Assembly: GCF_036636695.1 (NCBI RefSeq)
Contig: NZ_JAVWNW010000005.1
Reading direction: 5' to 3' (one strand)
DNA from: Anaerorhabdus sp036636695
GTDB taxonomy: Bacteria; Bacillota_I; Bacilli_A; Erysipelotrichales; Erysipelotrichaceae
DNA: 64,000 nucleotides
Part shown: piece after piece, positions 1 to 8,149 of the stretch
Position numbering within the stretch: position 1 is the stretch's first letter
Layout of the letters: every line of letters begins with the position of its first letter
The notes under the pieces: generated by a model
What the model saw: only the letters and a program-made list of their open reading frames with translations
Database searches by the model: none
What the model was told of the DNA's origin: nothing
Position numbers and translations under genes: made by a program

Positions 1-30
1 AGTGAAACTAGCTCGTTGCCAGGTAATCTT

Positions 31-56
31 GGATTCCTTCATGGAATCCTTTTTTA
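31..56 (+). terminator. Rho-independent terminator of an upstream gene
   Basis: Seven-base-pair hairpin (GGATTCC / GGAATCC, 5-nt loop) followed by a T run. It ends a transcription unit that enters from the left of the window. The 30 bases before it contain no recognisable coding or RNA motif, so the gene it serves cannot be named. Confidence 0.8.
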
Positions 57-157
57 TTTATTAAGTTTGAAATTACAAAAGATGTTTTATTGTAATTAGT
101 ATGTTATTTCAATAGCGATTTAGGCGTTTTTAGCGTATTTTATACTATGCACAATGC

Positions 158-186
158 TTGGATATTCTATCAAATTAGCGTATATT
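158..186 (+). promoter_or_regulatory. Promoter for the YjdJ-type acetyltransferase
   Basis: TTGGAT at 158-163 and TATATT at 181-186 are separated by 17 nt. The predicted start of transcription near 193 lies just before the AGGAGG ribosome-binding site at 199-204, so the leader would be very short. Confidence 0.45.
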
Positions 187-209
187 ATAGTTACTTAAGG
201 AGGTTCAAT

Positions 210-482
210 ATGCATTATGAAGTATTTGATAATCGTATAGTTTATCGTGATGATGAGAAAATATATGCAGAAGTTACTTTTCCCAAAGTTGAAGGGAACA
301 TTGTCGATATAAATCATACATTTGTAGATGAATCGTTAAGAGGTAAAGGTATTGCAGGTATGTTAATGTACATGGTTGCGATGGACTTGAAAAATTCGAA
401 TCGTGTGGCTAAACTAAGTTGCACTTTTGCAGTTAAGTGGTTTGACATGCATCCTGAATATAAAGCACTAGTTGTTGATTAG
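210..482 (+). CDS. GNAT-family N-acetyltransferase, YjdJ type
   Basis: Ninety-residue minimal acetyltransferase of the GCN5-related fold (the small YjdJ-like group). The acetyl-CoA loop is visible as VDESLRGKGIAGMLM in the middle, preceded by the family pattern HTFVDE. The substrate is unknown. The ATG at 210 is chosen because AGGAGG stands 5-6 nt before it; an in-frame ATG at 147 lies upstream of the likely promoter. The stop codon lies inside the terminator hairpin, so the gene is a single transcription unit. Family assignment is firm, function is not. Confidence 0.85.
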   Translation: MHYEVFDNRIVYRDDEKIYAEVTFPKVEGNIVDINHTFVDESLRGKGIAGMLMYMVAMDLKNSNRVAKLSCTFAVKWFDMHPEYKALVVD

Positions 483-489
483 TGCTTTT
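462..489 (+). terminator. Terminator overlapping the acetyltransferase stop codon
   Basis: AAAGCACTA (462-470) pairs with TAGTGCTTT (480-488), loop of 9 nt, then a short T tract. The TAG stop is part of the 3' arm. Confidence 0.7.
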
Positions 490-496
490 CAATTTG

Positions 497-505
497 TGCT
501 ATAAT
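497..505 (+). promoter_or_regulatory. Extended -10 promoter of the tsaE operon
   Basis: TGCTATAAT, a perfect extended -10 element, lies 20 nt before the tsaE start. A TTGATT at 475-480 could act as a weak -35 at 19 nt. The same TGCTATAAT element occurs before sepF and rnfC. Confidence 0.6.
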
Positions 506-525
506 AAACAATGCGAGGTTAATAT

Positions 526-978
526 ATGGAAAAAATAGTTAAAACAAACAAACCTGAAGAAACAAAAGAACTAGGGAAACAACTGGGGCTTTTAGCGAAG
601 GAAAATATGGTATTTACGCTTACTGGTGATTTAGGTGCAGGGAAAACTACATTAACGCAAGGAATTGCGAAGGGCTTAAATATAGAAAAGACTGTAAGCA
701 GTCCGACATTTACAATTCTAAAGATTTATCACGGTCGTATGGATTTATATCATTTTGATGCGTATCGTTTAGAAGGATTACATCAAGATTTAGGTTTTGA
801 AGAAATGATTGATGGTGATGGCTTAACAGTTATTGAATGGCCAATGTATATTCAAGATATGATTGGCGAAGAGTTTTTAGAGATTGAAATTAAGTTCATT
901 GAAGAAGAAGTTCGTGAATTTGTATTAAAGGCCAACGGCAAAGCATATGAAGAATTATTAGGAGAAATACAATTATGA
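526..978 (+). CDS. tsaE: tRNA t6A biosynthesis ATPase TsaE
   Basis: TsaE (YjeE/YdiB) is the small P-loop ATPase that works with TsaB and TsaD in threonylcarbamoyl transfer to A37 of ANN-decoding tRNAs. The 150-residue length is normal. The Walker A motif GDLGAGKTT is near residue 35, and the family signature SSPTFTILKIY follows, with a conserved HFDAYRL block near residue 80 and VIEWP near residue 105. It is the first gene of a tightly packed tsaE-tsaB-rimI-tsaD operon and its stop overlaps the tsaB start by 4 nt. The start is supported by GAGG 8 nt upstream. Confidence 0.97.
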   Translation: MEKIVKTNKPEETKELGKQLGLLAKENMVFTLTGDLGAGKTTLTQGIAKGLNIEKTVSSPTFTILKIYHGRMDLYHFDAYRLEGLHQDLGFEEMIDGDGLTVIEWPMYIQDMIGEEFLEIEIKFIEEEVREFVLKANGKAYEELLGEIQL

Positions 979-1568
979 TGACATTATGTATGGATACAAG
1001 TCAAAAGTATTTAGTCTTAGCATTGATTAAAGATAACGAAGTAATAGCTAGTAAAGAAACTATTTGTTTTAAGCAACAATCAGAGACAATCTTTCCGGAA
1101 CTTATAACACTTTGTGAGGAAGCGAATTGCAGCCCACAAGATATTGATCAACTTGTTGTGACAAAAGGACCTGGAAGTTATACTGGAGTAAGAATTGCGA
1201 TGACAATTGCAAAAGTTTTTTGCGCAATGAAGAACGTTCCTTGTTTTACTTTAGGTTCTCTTCAATTAATAGCTGGAAAAAGAGATTGTTTTGCAATGCT
1301 TGATGCACGAAGTCATAGAGCCTATTTAGGACAATATAGAGATGGAAAATGTATTGGTAATTTAGGTGTTTATACAATTGAAGAGATTAAAGAAATTGTC
1401 GCTGGACATGATGTTGTAGGAGATACTTCTTTACTAGGAATGGAAGACTCTTATCCAAATTTAGCGGCGGCTTTTCTTGAACTAAAAGATGAATGGGAAA
1501 AAGTAGAAAATATCCATTGTCTTGTTCCTGAATATCTAAAATCACAAGAAGAATATTTGGTTAAGTAA
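975..1568 (+). CDS. tsaB: tRNA t6A biosynthesis protein TsaB
   Basis: TsaB (YeaZ/YdiC) is the ASKHA-fold scaffold partner of TsaD in the t6A synthase. The 197-residue protein has the N-terminal nucleotide-fold strand LCMDTSQKYLVLALI and the family motif KGPGSYTGVRIAMTIAK near residue 62, plus FAMLDARSHRAYLG near residue 105. The ATG overlaps the tsaE stop in an ATGA arrangement, implying translational coupling. An adjacent second ATG at 978 is an alternative start. Confidence 0.96.
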   Translation: MMTLCMDTSQKYLVLALIKDNEVIASKETICFKQQSETIFPELITLCEEANCSPQDIDQLVVTKGPGSYTGVRIAMTIAKVFCAMKNVPCFTLGSLQLIAGKRDCFAMLDARSHRAYLGQYRDGKCIGNLGVYTIEEIKEIVAGHDVVGDTSLLGMEDSYPNLAAAFLELKDEWEKVENIHCLVPEYLKSQEEYLVK

Positions 1569-1569
1569 T

Positions 1570-2016
1570 ATGATTCGTAGTATGGATTTAGGTGATTTAG
1601 ATCGCGTTGAACAGTTAGAAGCCGAACTTTTTTCTTTACCTTGGAAAAAAGAAGACTTCAAAAGAGAACTTTTAGAAAATGAATTTGCCCATTACTTTGT
1701 TGTAGAAGAAAATAATGAAGTTGTTGGCTATTGTGGTATTTGGAATCTTTATGAACAGGCACAGATTACAACGATAGGTGTAGCAAAAGATTGCCAAGGT
1801 AAAGGTTATGCATCTTTGTTAATGGAAAAGATTGAAGAAGTTTCTGTCGCAAATGGATGTGAAACTTGTTCGTTAGAAGTGCGTGTAAGTAATATTGCAG
1901 CACAAAATTTATATACGAAATATGGATATATTACAATTAATATTCGTAAAGGATATTATAGTGATAATCACGAAGACGCTTTCTTAATGATGAAGGCAAT
2001 TGGAGGTAAACTATGA
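1570..2016 (+). CDS. rimI: Ribosomal protein bS18-alanine N-acetyltransferase RimI
   Basis: A 148-residue GNAT enzyme with the RimI layout. N-terminal segment DRVEQLEAELFSLPW is typical, the acetyl-CoA loop is GVAKDCQGKGYASLLM near residue 77, and the C-terminal EVRVSNIAAQNLYTKYGY block is the RimI signature. Its usual substrate is the N-terminal alanine of ribosomal protein S18. It starts 1 nt after tsaB and overlaps tsaD by 4 nt; the placement between tsaB and tsaD is widely conserved in Bacillota. Confidence 0.93.
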   Translation: MIRSMDLGDLDRVEQLEAELFSLPWKKEDFKRELLENEFAHYFVVEENNEVVGYCGIWNLYEQAQITTIGVAKDCQGKGYASLLMEKIEEVSVANGCETCSLEVRVSNIAAQNLYTKYGYITINIRKGYYSDNHEDAFLMMKAIGGKL

Positions 2017-3020
2017 CACAAATAATATTAGCAATTGAAAGTAGCTGTGATGAAACTGCATGTTCAATTGTAAAAAATGGTAATGAAATTCTTTCAAATA
2101 TCGTATCAAGTCAAATCAATGTACATAAGAAGTTTGGTGGAGTTGTACCAGAAGTAGCTTCACGTATTCATGTAGAAAATATTTCTGTAGTAATAGCGGA
2201 AGCGATGGAACAAGCTAAAGTAACGATGGATGATATCGATGCAATTGCGTTTACGCAAGGGCCTGGATTAATTGGATCATTGCATGTGGGAGTTCAAGCC
2301 GCAAAAACACTCGCATGGATGTACAATAAACCATTAATTCCTCTTCATCATATTATTGGGCATATTTATGCGAATGGCTTTGTCGATGAGTTAACATTCC
2401 CATTATTAGCACTTGTTGTATCAGGAGGACATACCGAATTAGTTTTCATGAAAGATGAATGGTCTTTTGATATTTTAGGAACAACACAAGATGACGCCAT
2501 TGGTGAAGCATATGATAAAGTTGCACGAGTACTTGGTCTTCCTTACCCAGGAGGTCCAGCTATTGATAAATTAGCTAAAGAAGGTAATAAACATTATGTT
2601 TTACCTACTCCTAAAACAGAAAAAGAATTAGACTTTTCATTCTCAGGATTAAAATCTGCAGTACTTCAACTGATTCAACGAGAAGAGAAGAAGGGTGAAG
2701 AAATTAATAAAGCTGATCTAGCATATTGTTTCCAAGAAACTGCTTTAGATACACTTGTAGGAAAGACCTGTAAAGCGGTTGAGTTAATGCATCCCAAGCA
2801 AGTTGTTTTAGCAGGTGGCGTTGCAGCGAATTCACGATTGCGTGAAAAAATGATTGAAGCAATGGCAAAATATTCAGATGTACACCTAACAATACCACCA
2901 CTTTGGTGTTGTACTGATAATGCAGCAATGATTGGTGCAGCAGGTAATACTGCATTCAAACACAAGTTTTTTGGAAGCTTAGATTGTAGTGCAAATCCTT
3001 GTAAAGAGATGAACATTTAA
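2013..3020 (+). CDS. tsaD: tRNA N6-adenosine threonylcarbamoyltransferase TsaD
   Basis: TsaD (Kae1/YgjD), the catalytic subunit that transfers the threonylcarbamoyl group to A37. The sequence begins ILAIESSCDETACSIV; metal-ligand histidines are in the HHIIGH motif near residue 110, followed by LVVSGGHTELV. The C-terminal GGVAANSRLR and DNAAMIG motifs complete the ASKHA fold. 335 residues is the normal length. Overlaps rimI by 4 nt and ends the t6A operon; no hairpin terminator follows before rex. Confidence 0.98.
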   Translation: MTQIILAIESSCDETACSIVKNGNEILSNIVSSQINVHKKFGGVVPEVASRIHVENISVVIAEAMEQAKVTMDDIDAIAFTQGPGLIGSLHVGVQAAKTLAWMYNKPLIPLHHIIGHIYANGFVDELTFPLLALVVSGGHTELVFMKDEWSFDILGTTQDDAIGEAYDKVARVLGLPYPGGPAIDKLAKEGNKHYVLPTPKTEKELDFSFSGLKSAVLQLIQREEKKGEEINKADLAYCFQETALDTLVGKTCKAVELMHPKQVVLAGGVAANSRLREKMIEAMAKYSDVHLTIPPLWCCTDNAAMIGAAGNTAFKHKFFGSLDCSANPCKEMNI

Positions 3021-3028
3021 ATAAATCT

Positions 3029-3056
3029 TTCACAAACTTGCTAATTATGATATATT
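3029..3056 (+). promoter_or_regulatory. Possible promoter of rex
   Basis: TTCACA (3029-3034) and TATATT (3051-3056) with a 16-nt spacer. If used, transcription begins close to 3063, just before the proposed rex start at 3073. No Rex-type palindrome (TTGTGAA-N4-TTCACAA) is seen; only a half site is present. Confidence 0.35.
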
Positions 3057-3072
3057 AATTATGGTGATAAAA

Positions 3073-3696
3073 ATGGAAAAAAATAAGAATGTTCCAAAAG
3101 CAACTTTGCAACGTTATCCTATCTATTTGAAAGCTTTACGCAAGCTTCAAGGTGATGGTGTTCAACGAATAATGTCAAAAGATTTGGCTACATGTGTATC
3201 AATAAAATCTACTACAATACGCCGTGATTTTTCATTTTTAGGGAATCTAGGTAAGCAAGGATTTGGGTATGATGTTGAAAGCTTGATTCAGATTTTTAGT
3301 GATCAACTTGGATTAGGATTCGATGAAAAAATCATACTTGTAGGAGCTGGAAATTTAGGTAAGGCACTATTAAACTATAATCGTTGGAATAATGTAGTTG
3401 GAGAAATTGTATGTGCATTTGATATAAATCCAGAGGCAGTAACAGGTGCATCAGTTCCGGTTTATAATATGAATGACTTAAAAGAAAAATTACCAGAAGG
3501 GTGTCGTATTGCGATTTTATGTATTTCAAACAATGTACAAGAAACCGTGAATACCTTGATTTCTTATGGAATTACTGGTATAGTAGATTTTACTCATGAG
3601 CACTTCCAAGTTCCTGAGAATATTGTTGTAAAAACTGTAGATGTTGTTTCAAGTATACAAGAACTTGTATTTGAGACAAATGCGTTAAAAGATTAG
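3073..3696 (+). CDS. rex: Redox-sensing transcriptional repressor Rex
   Basis: Rex binds NAD(H) and represses fermentation and energy genes until NADH rises. The N-terminal winged helix is VPKATLQRYPIYLKALRKL onward with the recognition segment STTIRRDFSFLG. The Rossmann NAD loop is LVGAGNLGKAL near residue 90. Length of 207 residues from the ATG at 3073 matches the family. I prefer this ATG over the in-frame one at 3061 because GGTGAT precedes it at a usable distance and 3061 would lie at the predicted transcription start. A T-box leader follows at once. Likely targets in this window, such as rnf, show no clear Rex palindrome by eye. Confidence 0.93.
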   Translation: MEKNKNVPKATLQRYPIYLKALRKLQGDGVQRIMSKDLATCVSIKSTTIRRDFSFLGNLGKQGFGYDVESLIQIFSDQLGLGFDEKIILVGAGNLGKALLNYNRWNNVVGEIVCAFDINPEAVTGASVPVYNMNDLKEKLPEGCRIAILCISNNVQETVNTLISYGITGIVDFTHEHFQVPENIVVKTVDVVSSIQELVFETNALKD

Positions 3697-3699
3697 CGA

Positions 3700-3912
3700 T
3701 GAAAAAAGAGTGAACTGTGTTGTCTTTCAAAGAGATTCTAGGGTTGGTGTAACTAGAAAAAGAGACATGGATTCGTAACACTTTTGGAGCTAGGTTGGAG
3801 AATTAAGTAGACAACCTCGTTGACGGCGTTAACGTTTAAAAGGCATAGAATTCTATGCGAAATAGGATGGCACCACGTTAATTAAACGTTCCTTGTTTAG
3901 GAACGTTTTTAT
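3700..3912 (+). promoter_or_regulatory. T-box leader of asnS (asparagine specifier)
   Basis: tRNA-sensing leader. Stem I is closed by GTTGTCT (3719-3725) and AGACAAC (3809-3815). The specifier is AAC at 3777-3779, an Asn codon followed by A. A 16-nt perfect palindrome GCATAGAATTCTATGC (3843-3858) forms the stem before the T-box core GATGGCACCACG (3866-3877). The acceptor-pairing bulge UGGC fits a tRNA ending GCCA, as expected for tRNA-Asn with G73. The terminator AACGTTCC / GGAACGTT (3885-3907) plus T run competes with the antiterminator. Uncharged tRNA-Asn should allow readthrough into asnS. Confidence 0.92.
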
Positions 3913-3933
3913 ATTATAAGGAGGTAAGAAAAG

Positions 3934-5316
3934 ATGCTTACATTTATGACAGTCAGAGAGCTTTATGATTTAGCGATATCTGGCGAAAGTATGGAAATTG
4001 ACCAAATTGAGTATGTACAATGTGAAGGATGGGTGCGTACAAATCGTAATAATGGTTCAGTGGGATTTATTGAATTAAACGATGGTACTTATTTTAAGAA
4101 CTGTCAATTAGTATATACACCAACATTAAACAACTTTGAAGAAGTTGGCAAATATTTAACAGGGACAGCACTTCAAGTAATTGGAAAATTTGTTTTGACA
4201 CCTGAATCAAAACAACCATTTGAATTGCAACTTACAGAAGTAATCTTAGAAGGTTCTTGTGATAGTGAATATCCTTTACAAAAGAAGCGTCATTCATTTG
4301 AATACTTACGTGAAATTGGACATTTACGTCCACGTACAAACACATTTAGTGCAGTCTTTCGTGTGCGTTCAGCGTTAGCCATGGCAATTCATGAATTTTT
4401 CCAAAATCAAGGATTTGTTTATGTGCACGCTCCAATTATCACAGGAAATGACGCAGAAGGAGCGGGTGAAGTATTTACTGTAACAACACGTAAAGACGAT
4501 AACTATGAAGAAGACTTCTTTGGTAAAAAAGCGAGTCTTACAGTTTCTGGTCAACTTCAAGCAGAGGCGTTCGCATTAGCTTTCCGTGATGTGTATACAT
4601 TTGGACCTACATTCCGTGCTGAAAATTCAAATACAACAACACATGCAAGTGAATTCTGGATGATTGAACCAGAAATGGCTTTTGCTGATTTACAAGATGA
4701 CATGGATTTAATTGAAGATATGGTTAAATCATGTATTGAGTATTTACTTGATAACTGTCCAGAAGAAATGAAATTCTTTAATGAATTTGTAGATAAGACT
4801 TTACTTGAACGTTTAGAAAAAGTGCGTACTTCAGATTTTGTGCGTATGCCATATACAGAAGCAATTGAACATTTATTAAAAGCTGATGTTAAGTTTGATA
4901 ATAAAGTTGAATGGGGTATGGATTTAAACACTGAACATGAACGTTATATCTGTGAAAAAATAGTCGATGGACCAGTATTCTTAACTGATTATCCTAAAGA
5001 CATTAAAGCGTTCTATATGCGTGTGAATGATGATCAAAAGACAGTTGCAGCATGCGATTTACTTGTACCATCAGTAGGTGAATTAGTTGGTGGTTCACAA
5101 CGTGAAGAACGAATTGATGTTTTAAAAGAAAGAATGAAAGAAATGAATGTTCATGAAAAAGGACTTGAATGGTATTTAGACTTACGCCGTTATGGTGGAT
5201 GTAAACATGCTGGATTTGGTCTAGGTTTTGAACGCTTTATTATGTATGTAACAGGTATGCAAAACATTCGTGATGTTATACCATTCGCAAGAACTCCAAG
5301 AAATTTAAACTTTTAA
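3934..5316 (+). CDS. asnS: Asparaginyl-tRNA synthetase
   Basis: Class IIb aminoacyl-tRNA synthetase charging tRNA-Asn. The OB-fold anticodon-binding domain covers about residues 15-115 (VQCEGWVRTNRNNGSVGFIEL). The catalytic domain contains motif 2 around GPTFRAENSNTTTHASEFWMIE and motif 3 GLGFERFIMYVTG near the C-terminus. The NTTTHASEFW sequence and the 460-residue length separate it from aspartyl enzymes. AGGAGG lies 9 nt before the ATG. Expression is controlled by the T-box directly upstream, and a terminator follows immediately. Confidence 0.97.
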   Translation: MLTFMTVRELYDLAISGESMEIDQIEYVQCEGWVRTNRNNGSVGFIELNDGTYFKNCQLVYTPTLNNFEEVGKYLTGTALQVIGKFVLTPESKQPFELQLTEVILEGSCDSEYPLQKKRHSFEYLREIGHLRPRTNTFSAVFRVRSALAMAIHEFFQNQGFVYVHAPIITGNDAEGAGEVFTVTTRKDDNYEEDFFGKKASLTVSGQLQAEAFALAFRDVYTFGPTFRAENSNTTTHASEFWMIEPEMAFADLQDDMDLIEDMVKSCIEYLLDNCPEEMKFFNEFVDKTLLERLEKVRTSDFVRMPYTEAIEHLLKADVKFDNKVEWGMDLNTEHERYICEKIVDGPVFLTDYPKDIKAFYMRVNDDQKTVAACDLLVPSVGELVGGSQREERIDVLKERMKEMNVHEKGLEWYLDLRRYGGCKHAGFGLGFERFIMYVTGMQNIRDVIPFARTPRNLNF

Positions 5317-5341
5317 GATGCAGGGAACTGCATCTTTTTCT
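5317..5341 (+). terminator. Terminator after asnS
   Basis: GATGCAG / CTGCATC hairpin with a GGAA tetraloop and a T-rich tail, starting directly after the asnS stop. Confidence 0.9.
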
Positions 5342-5391
5342 TACTTTCATTTATAGTAAGAATGCTTTACAATAGTAGTCGAGGTGCTTTT

Positions 5392-6204
5392 ATGGAGAGA
5401 TATGTATTAAAAACAAAATCGGATGGGTCTGAGATAACAGTCGCCGATGTACAAAATGTACTATTAGGTATGTTGAAGGATATTGATGAAATATGTCAAA
5501 GAAATAACATTCCTTATTTTCTTAATGGTGGATCTGCTTTAGGAGCTGTACGTCACAAGGGATTTATTCCTTGGGATGATGATGCAGATATCGCAATGAT
5601 GAGAGAGGATTATGTGCGGTTTATCCAAGTATTGAAGAAAGAATTGCCAGAGCAATATACATTTCAATGTTTCGATACAGATAGACGTTACAATGTTTTA
5701 ATTCCTGGAATGAAGATTCGTAAAAAAGGAACGTATTTAAAAGAAGTAAATACTTTATTACCGAATCGTTGTACTGATTCTGATGGACTCTTTGTCGATG
5801 TATTTGTCTATGATTATTGTACTCAGAACAAGTTTATTGATTTACCATTTCGTTTGTTAAATCAAATTTTGATGCCAGTCTTGATTGGCTTTGACATGCT
5901 TCATATCAATCCTGTGTTTTTGAAGCGCTGGTTTATGTCAAATGCTCATCTTTATGGGAAATTGAATAAAGGTTCTGACTATATTGGTTTTGACTTAACA
6001 TGGACATTTAAAACACCATTTCATCCATTCATATTTAAAAAGGAAGATATTTATCCTGTACAGTATGTTGATTTTGAAGATACAAAATTACCAATTGCAA
6101 ACCATCCGCATGAGTATTTATGTACAGCGATTGCACCAAGCTATAATACATTACCCCCAGTAGAGAAAAGAGCACCTAAACATATCGTAGATATCGAATT
6201 ATAG
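5392..6204 (+). CDS. LicD-family phosphotransferase
   Basis: A 270-residue member of the LicD family (nucleotidyltransferase fold), whose members transfer phosphocholine or related groups to teichoic acids, capsules or other glycans. The signature is intact: NIPYFLNGGSALGAVRHKGF then IPWDDDADIAM, the acidic triplet expected to bind metal, near residues 40-65. No membrane segment is seen. The ATG at 5392 is preceded by GAGGTG at 5 nt; an upstream ATG at 5362 has no ribosome-binding site. No licABC or teichoic-acid genes are adjacent, so the donor and acceptor are unknown. It is followed 8 nt later by the ABC-F gene. Confidence 0.85.
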   Translation: MERYVLKTKSDGSEITVADVQNVLLGMLKDIDEICQRNNIPYFLNGGSALGAVRHKGFIPWDDDADIAMMREDYVRFIQVLKKELPEQYTFQCFDTDRRYNVLIPGMKIRKKGTYLKEVNTLLPNRCTDSDGLFVDVFVYDYCTQNKFIDLPFRLLNQILMPVLIGFDMLHINPVFLKRWFMSNAHLYGKLNKGSDYIGFDLTWTFKTPFHPFIFKKEDIYPVQYVDFEDTKLPIANHPHEYLCTAIAPSYNTLPPVEKRAPKHIVDIEL

Positions 6205-6212
6205 GAGATAAT

Positions 6213-8075
6213 ATGTATTACCAGATAAATAAAGGATGTAAGAATTTTGGGGCACAAACCATATTTGAAGACATTCAATTTGAAATAAAAAATACTGAGA
6301 AGATTGCGATAGTAGGGCGTAATGGCTGTGGCAAATCTACTCTTTTAAAGTGCATCACAGGTGAGTTGGAGTTAGATCGTGGAACTATTCATAGGATGAA
6401 TGGTTTGACAGTTGGTTATTTAGCTCAAACGACTTTTAGTGATGAAAACCGGACTGTCCAAGAAGAAATGAATTTAGTCTTTCAACCAATATTTGAATGT
6501 AAACATGAATTGGATGAAATTACTGAAATTATGAAAAGTGATCATAGCGAAAAGATAATGGAAAAATTCGCCCTTGTTCAAGAAAGATTTGAACGTCTAA
6601 ATGGATATAATTATCAAGCTGAATTAGAAACTGTTTTTACTCGCTTTGGATTTACAAAATCTGAATTATCAAAAAAAATTGGAACTTTTTCAGGTGGTCA
6701 AAGAACACGCTTGGCTTTTGTTAAATTATTATTGAGTAAGCCGGATATCTTGTTGTTAGATGAACCTACCAATCACCTAGACTTAGAAACAATTGAGTGG
6801 TTAGAAGGCTATTTAAAACGCTATGAAAAAGCAATTGTTTTAGTCAGTCATGACCGAATGTTCCTCGATGATATTGCTGAAGTCGTCTATGAGATTGAAT
6901 ATGGCATCATGAAAATGTATAAAGGAAATTATTCGTCTTTTGTAGAACAAAAGAAATTAGATCAAGAGAAACAAGGACAAGCCTATATTCGTCAACAAAA
7001 AGATATTGAACGTTTAGAAGCTCTTATCGAAAAATTTCGGTATAAAAGAAGTAAGGCTGCGTTCGCTCAATCTAAAATAAAGTATTTGGATCGAATGGAA
7101 AGAATAGAAAAGCCTGGTGAAAGTGATACAAGAACATTTAAGGCTCATTTTACACCACGTACAAAAGGTGGTAAACGTGTACTTGAAGTTGAAGATTTAG
7201 TTATCGGTTATGATCACCCATTAAGCAAAATTAATTTAGAAGTATTACAAGGGCAACGTATTGCAATATTAGGAGCTAATGGAACAGGAAAGTCTACTTT
7301 CCTTAAAACAATTATGGGGATTGTACCACAACTTGCAGGTAATTATCTATTAGGTCATCAAATTGAAGTAGGATATTTTGATCAACAATTAGCCCAATTT
7401 AATACAAGCAAAACGGTACTAGAAGAATTATGGGATGAGTATCCAGATTTGGATAGAACATCGATACGTACAGTACTAGGAAGTTTCTTGTTTAGTGCAG
7501 ATGAAGTCTTTAAAACGGTTGATATATTATCCGGTGGAGAAAAAGTTCGCTTATCATTTGCAAAGCTATTATTGAAACATTCAAACTTCTTAATCCTAGA
7601 TGAACCTACTAACCATTTGGATATCATTGGAAAAGAAGCATTAGAAGAATCATTGTCAGATTTTGAAGGAACAATTCTCTTTGTCTCACATGATCGTTAT
7701 TTTATTAAAAAGATAGCAACTTCTGTTTTGTATTTAGACAATACAGGAGCGCATTTCTATCCATATGGTTATGAAGAGTACGTTGAAAAAGGTGCACAAA
7801 ATGCGAAGGCTAAAGAAATTGTAAGAATGCCACAAGAAGTAACTGAGGAAAAACCAAAGATTAAACCAATTAATGCAAAACGTGAAATCGTAAAAATTGA
7901 GAAATTAATTGATGAAAAAGAAAACTTATTGGAAGAAAAACGGGCATTACGATTTGAACCAGAATATTATCATGATTATGAAAAAATGAATGCTCTCGAT
8001 GAAGAAATAGATGGAATTCATAATGAAATAAATCAATTAATGAAACAATGGGAAGAATTAAGTGAGATTTCCTGA
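6213..8075 (+). CDS. ABC-F family ATPase (ribosome-associated), YdiF/Uup type
   Basis: Soluble protein with two ABC ATPase domains and no membrane segments, so a translation-factor type ABC-F rather than a transporter. First domain: Walker A GRNGCGKSTLL, signature FSGGQRTRLAF, Walker B DILLLDEPTNHLD. An arginine- and lysine-rich P-site linker follows at about residues 240-320. Second domain: GANGTGKSTF, LSGGEKVRLSF, FLILDEPTNHLD. The C-terminal 80 residues are charged and predicted coiled coil. 620 residues fits the YdiF-like group. Such proteins act in the ribosomal E site; whether this one gives antibiotic protection cannot be read from sequence. Confidence 0.92.
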   Translation: MYYQINKGCKNFGAQTIFEDIQFEIKNTEKIAIVGRNGCGKSTLLKCITGELELDRGTIHRMNGLTVGYLAQTTFSDENRTVQEEMNLVFQPIFECKHELDEITEIMKSDHSEKIMEKFALVQERFERLNGYNYQAELETVFTRFGFTKSELSKKIGTFSGGQRTRLAFVKLLLSKPDILLLDEPTNHLDLETIEWLEGYLKRYEKAIVLVSHDRMFLDDIAEVVYEIEYGIMKMYKGNYSSFVEQKKLDQEKQGQAYIRQQKDIERLEALIEKFRYKRSKAAFAQSKIKYLDRMERIEKPGESDTRTFKAHFTPRTKGGKRVLEVEDLVIGYDHPLSKINLEVLQGQRIAILGANGTGKSTFLKTIMGIVPQLAGNYLLGHQIEVGYFDQQLAQFNTSKTVLEELWDEYPDLDRTSIRTVLGSFLFSADEVFKTVDILSGGEKVRLSFAKLLLKHSNFLILDEPTNHLDIIGKEALEESLSDFEGTILFVSHDRYFIKKIATSVLYLDNTGAHFYPYGYEEYVEKGAQNAKAKEIVRMPQEVTEEKPKIKPINAKREIVKIEKLIDEKENLLEEKRALRFEPEYYHDYEKMNALDEEIDGIHNEINQLMKQWEELSEIS

Positions 8076-8093
8076 AACAAAAGACGATAATTG

Positions 8094-8122
8094 TTTCAAA
8101 GAATAAAGCTTTAGTGTATAAT
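8094..8122 (+). promoter_or_regulatory. Promoter of the phosphofructokinase gene
   Basis: Consensus -10 TATAAT (8117-8122) with TTTCAA (8094-8099) at 17 nt. An inverted repeat GAAACAA (8074-8080) / TTGTTTC (8091-8097) overlaps the -35 side and may be an operator or a weak terminator of the previous gene. Confidence 0.55.
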
Positions 8123-8149
8123 GATTTTGGAATTTAGGAGGAAAATTAA

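Noticed and set aside
1..30. 3' end of a structural RNA such as tmRNA or RNase P RNA before the first terminator
   Set aside because: Only 30 bases are visible and none of the conserved end motifs could be recognised.
147..209. Longer start for the first acetyltransferase
   Set aside because: The added 21 residues overlap promoter-like sequence and lack a ribosome-binding site; AGGAGG points to 210.
2675..3016. Minus-strand reading frames inside tsaD
   Set aside because: They lie fully opposite a conserved gene, have no ribosome-binding site and show no family pattern.
3029..3040. Rex binding site before rex
   Set aside because: Only the half TTCACAA is present; the second half of the palindrome is missing.
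8074..8097. Terminator after the ABC-F gene
   Set aside because: The GAAACAA/TTGTTTC repeat has a 10-nt loop and no T run, so I treat it as an uncertain operator or leader element.
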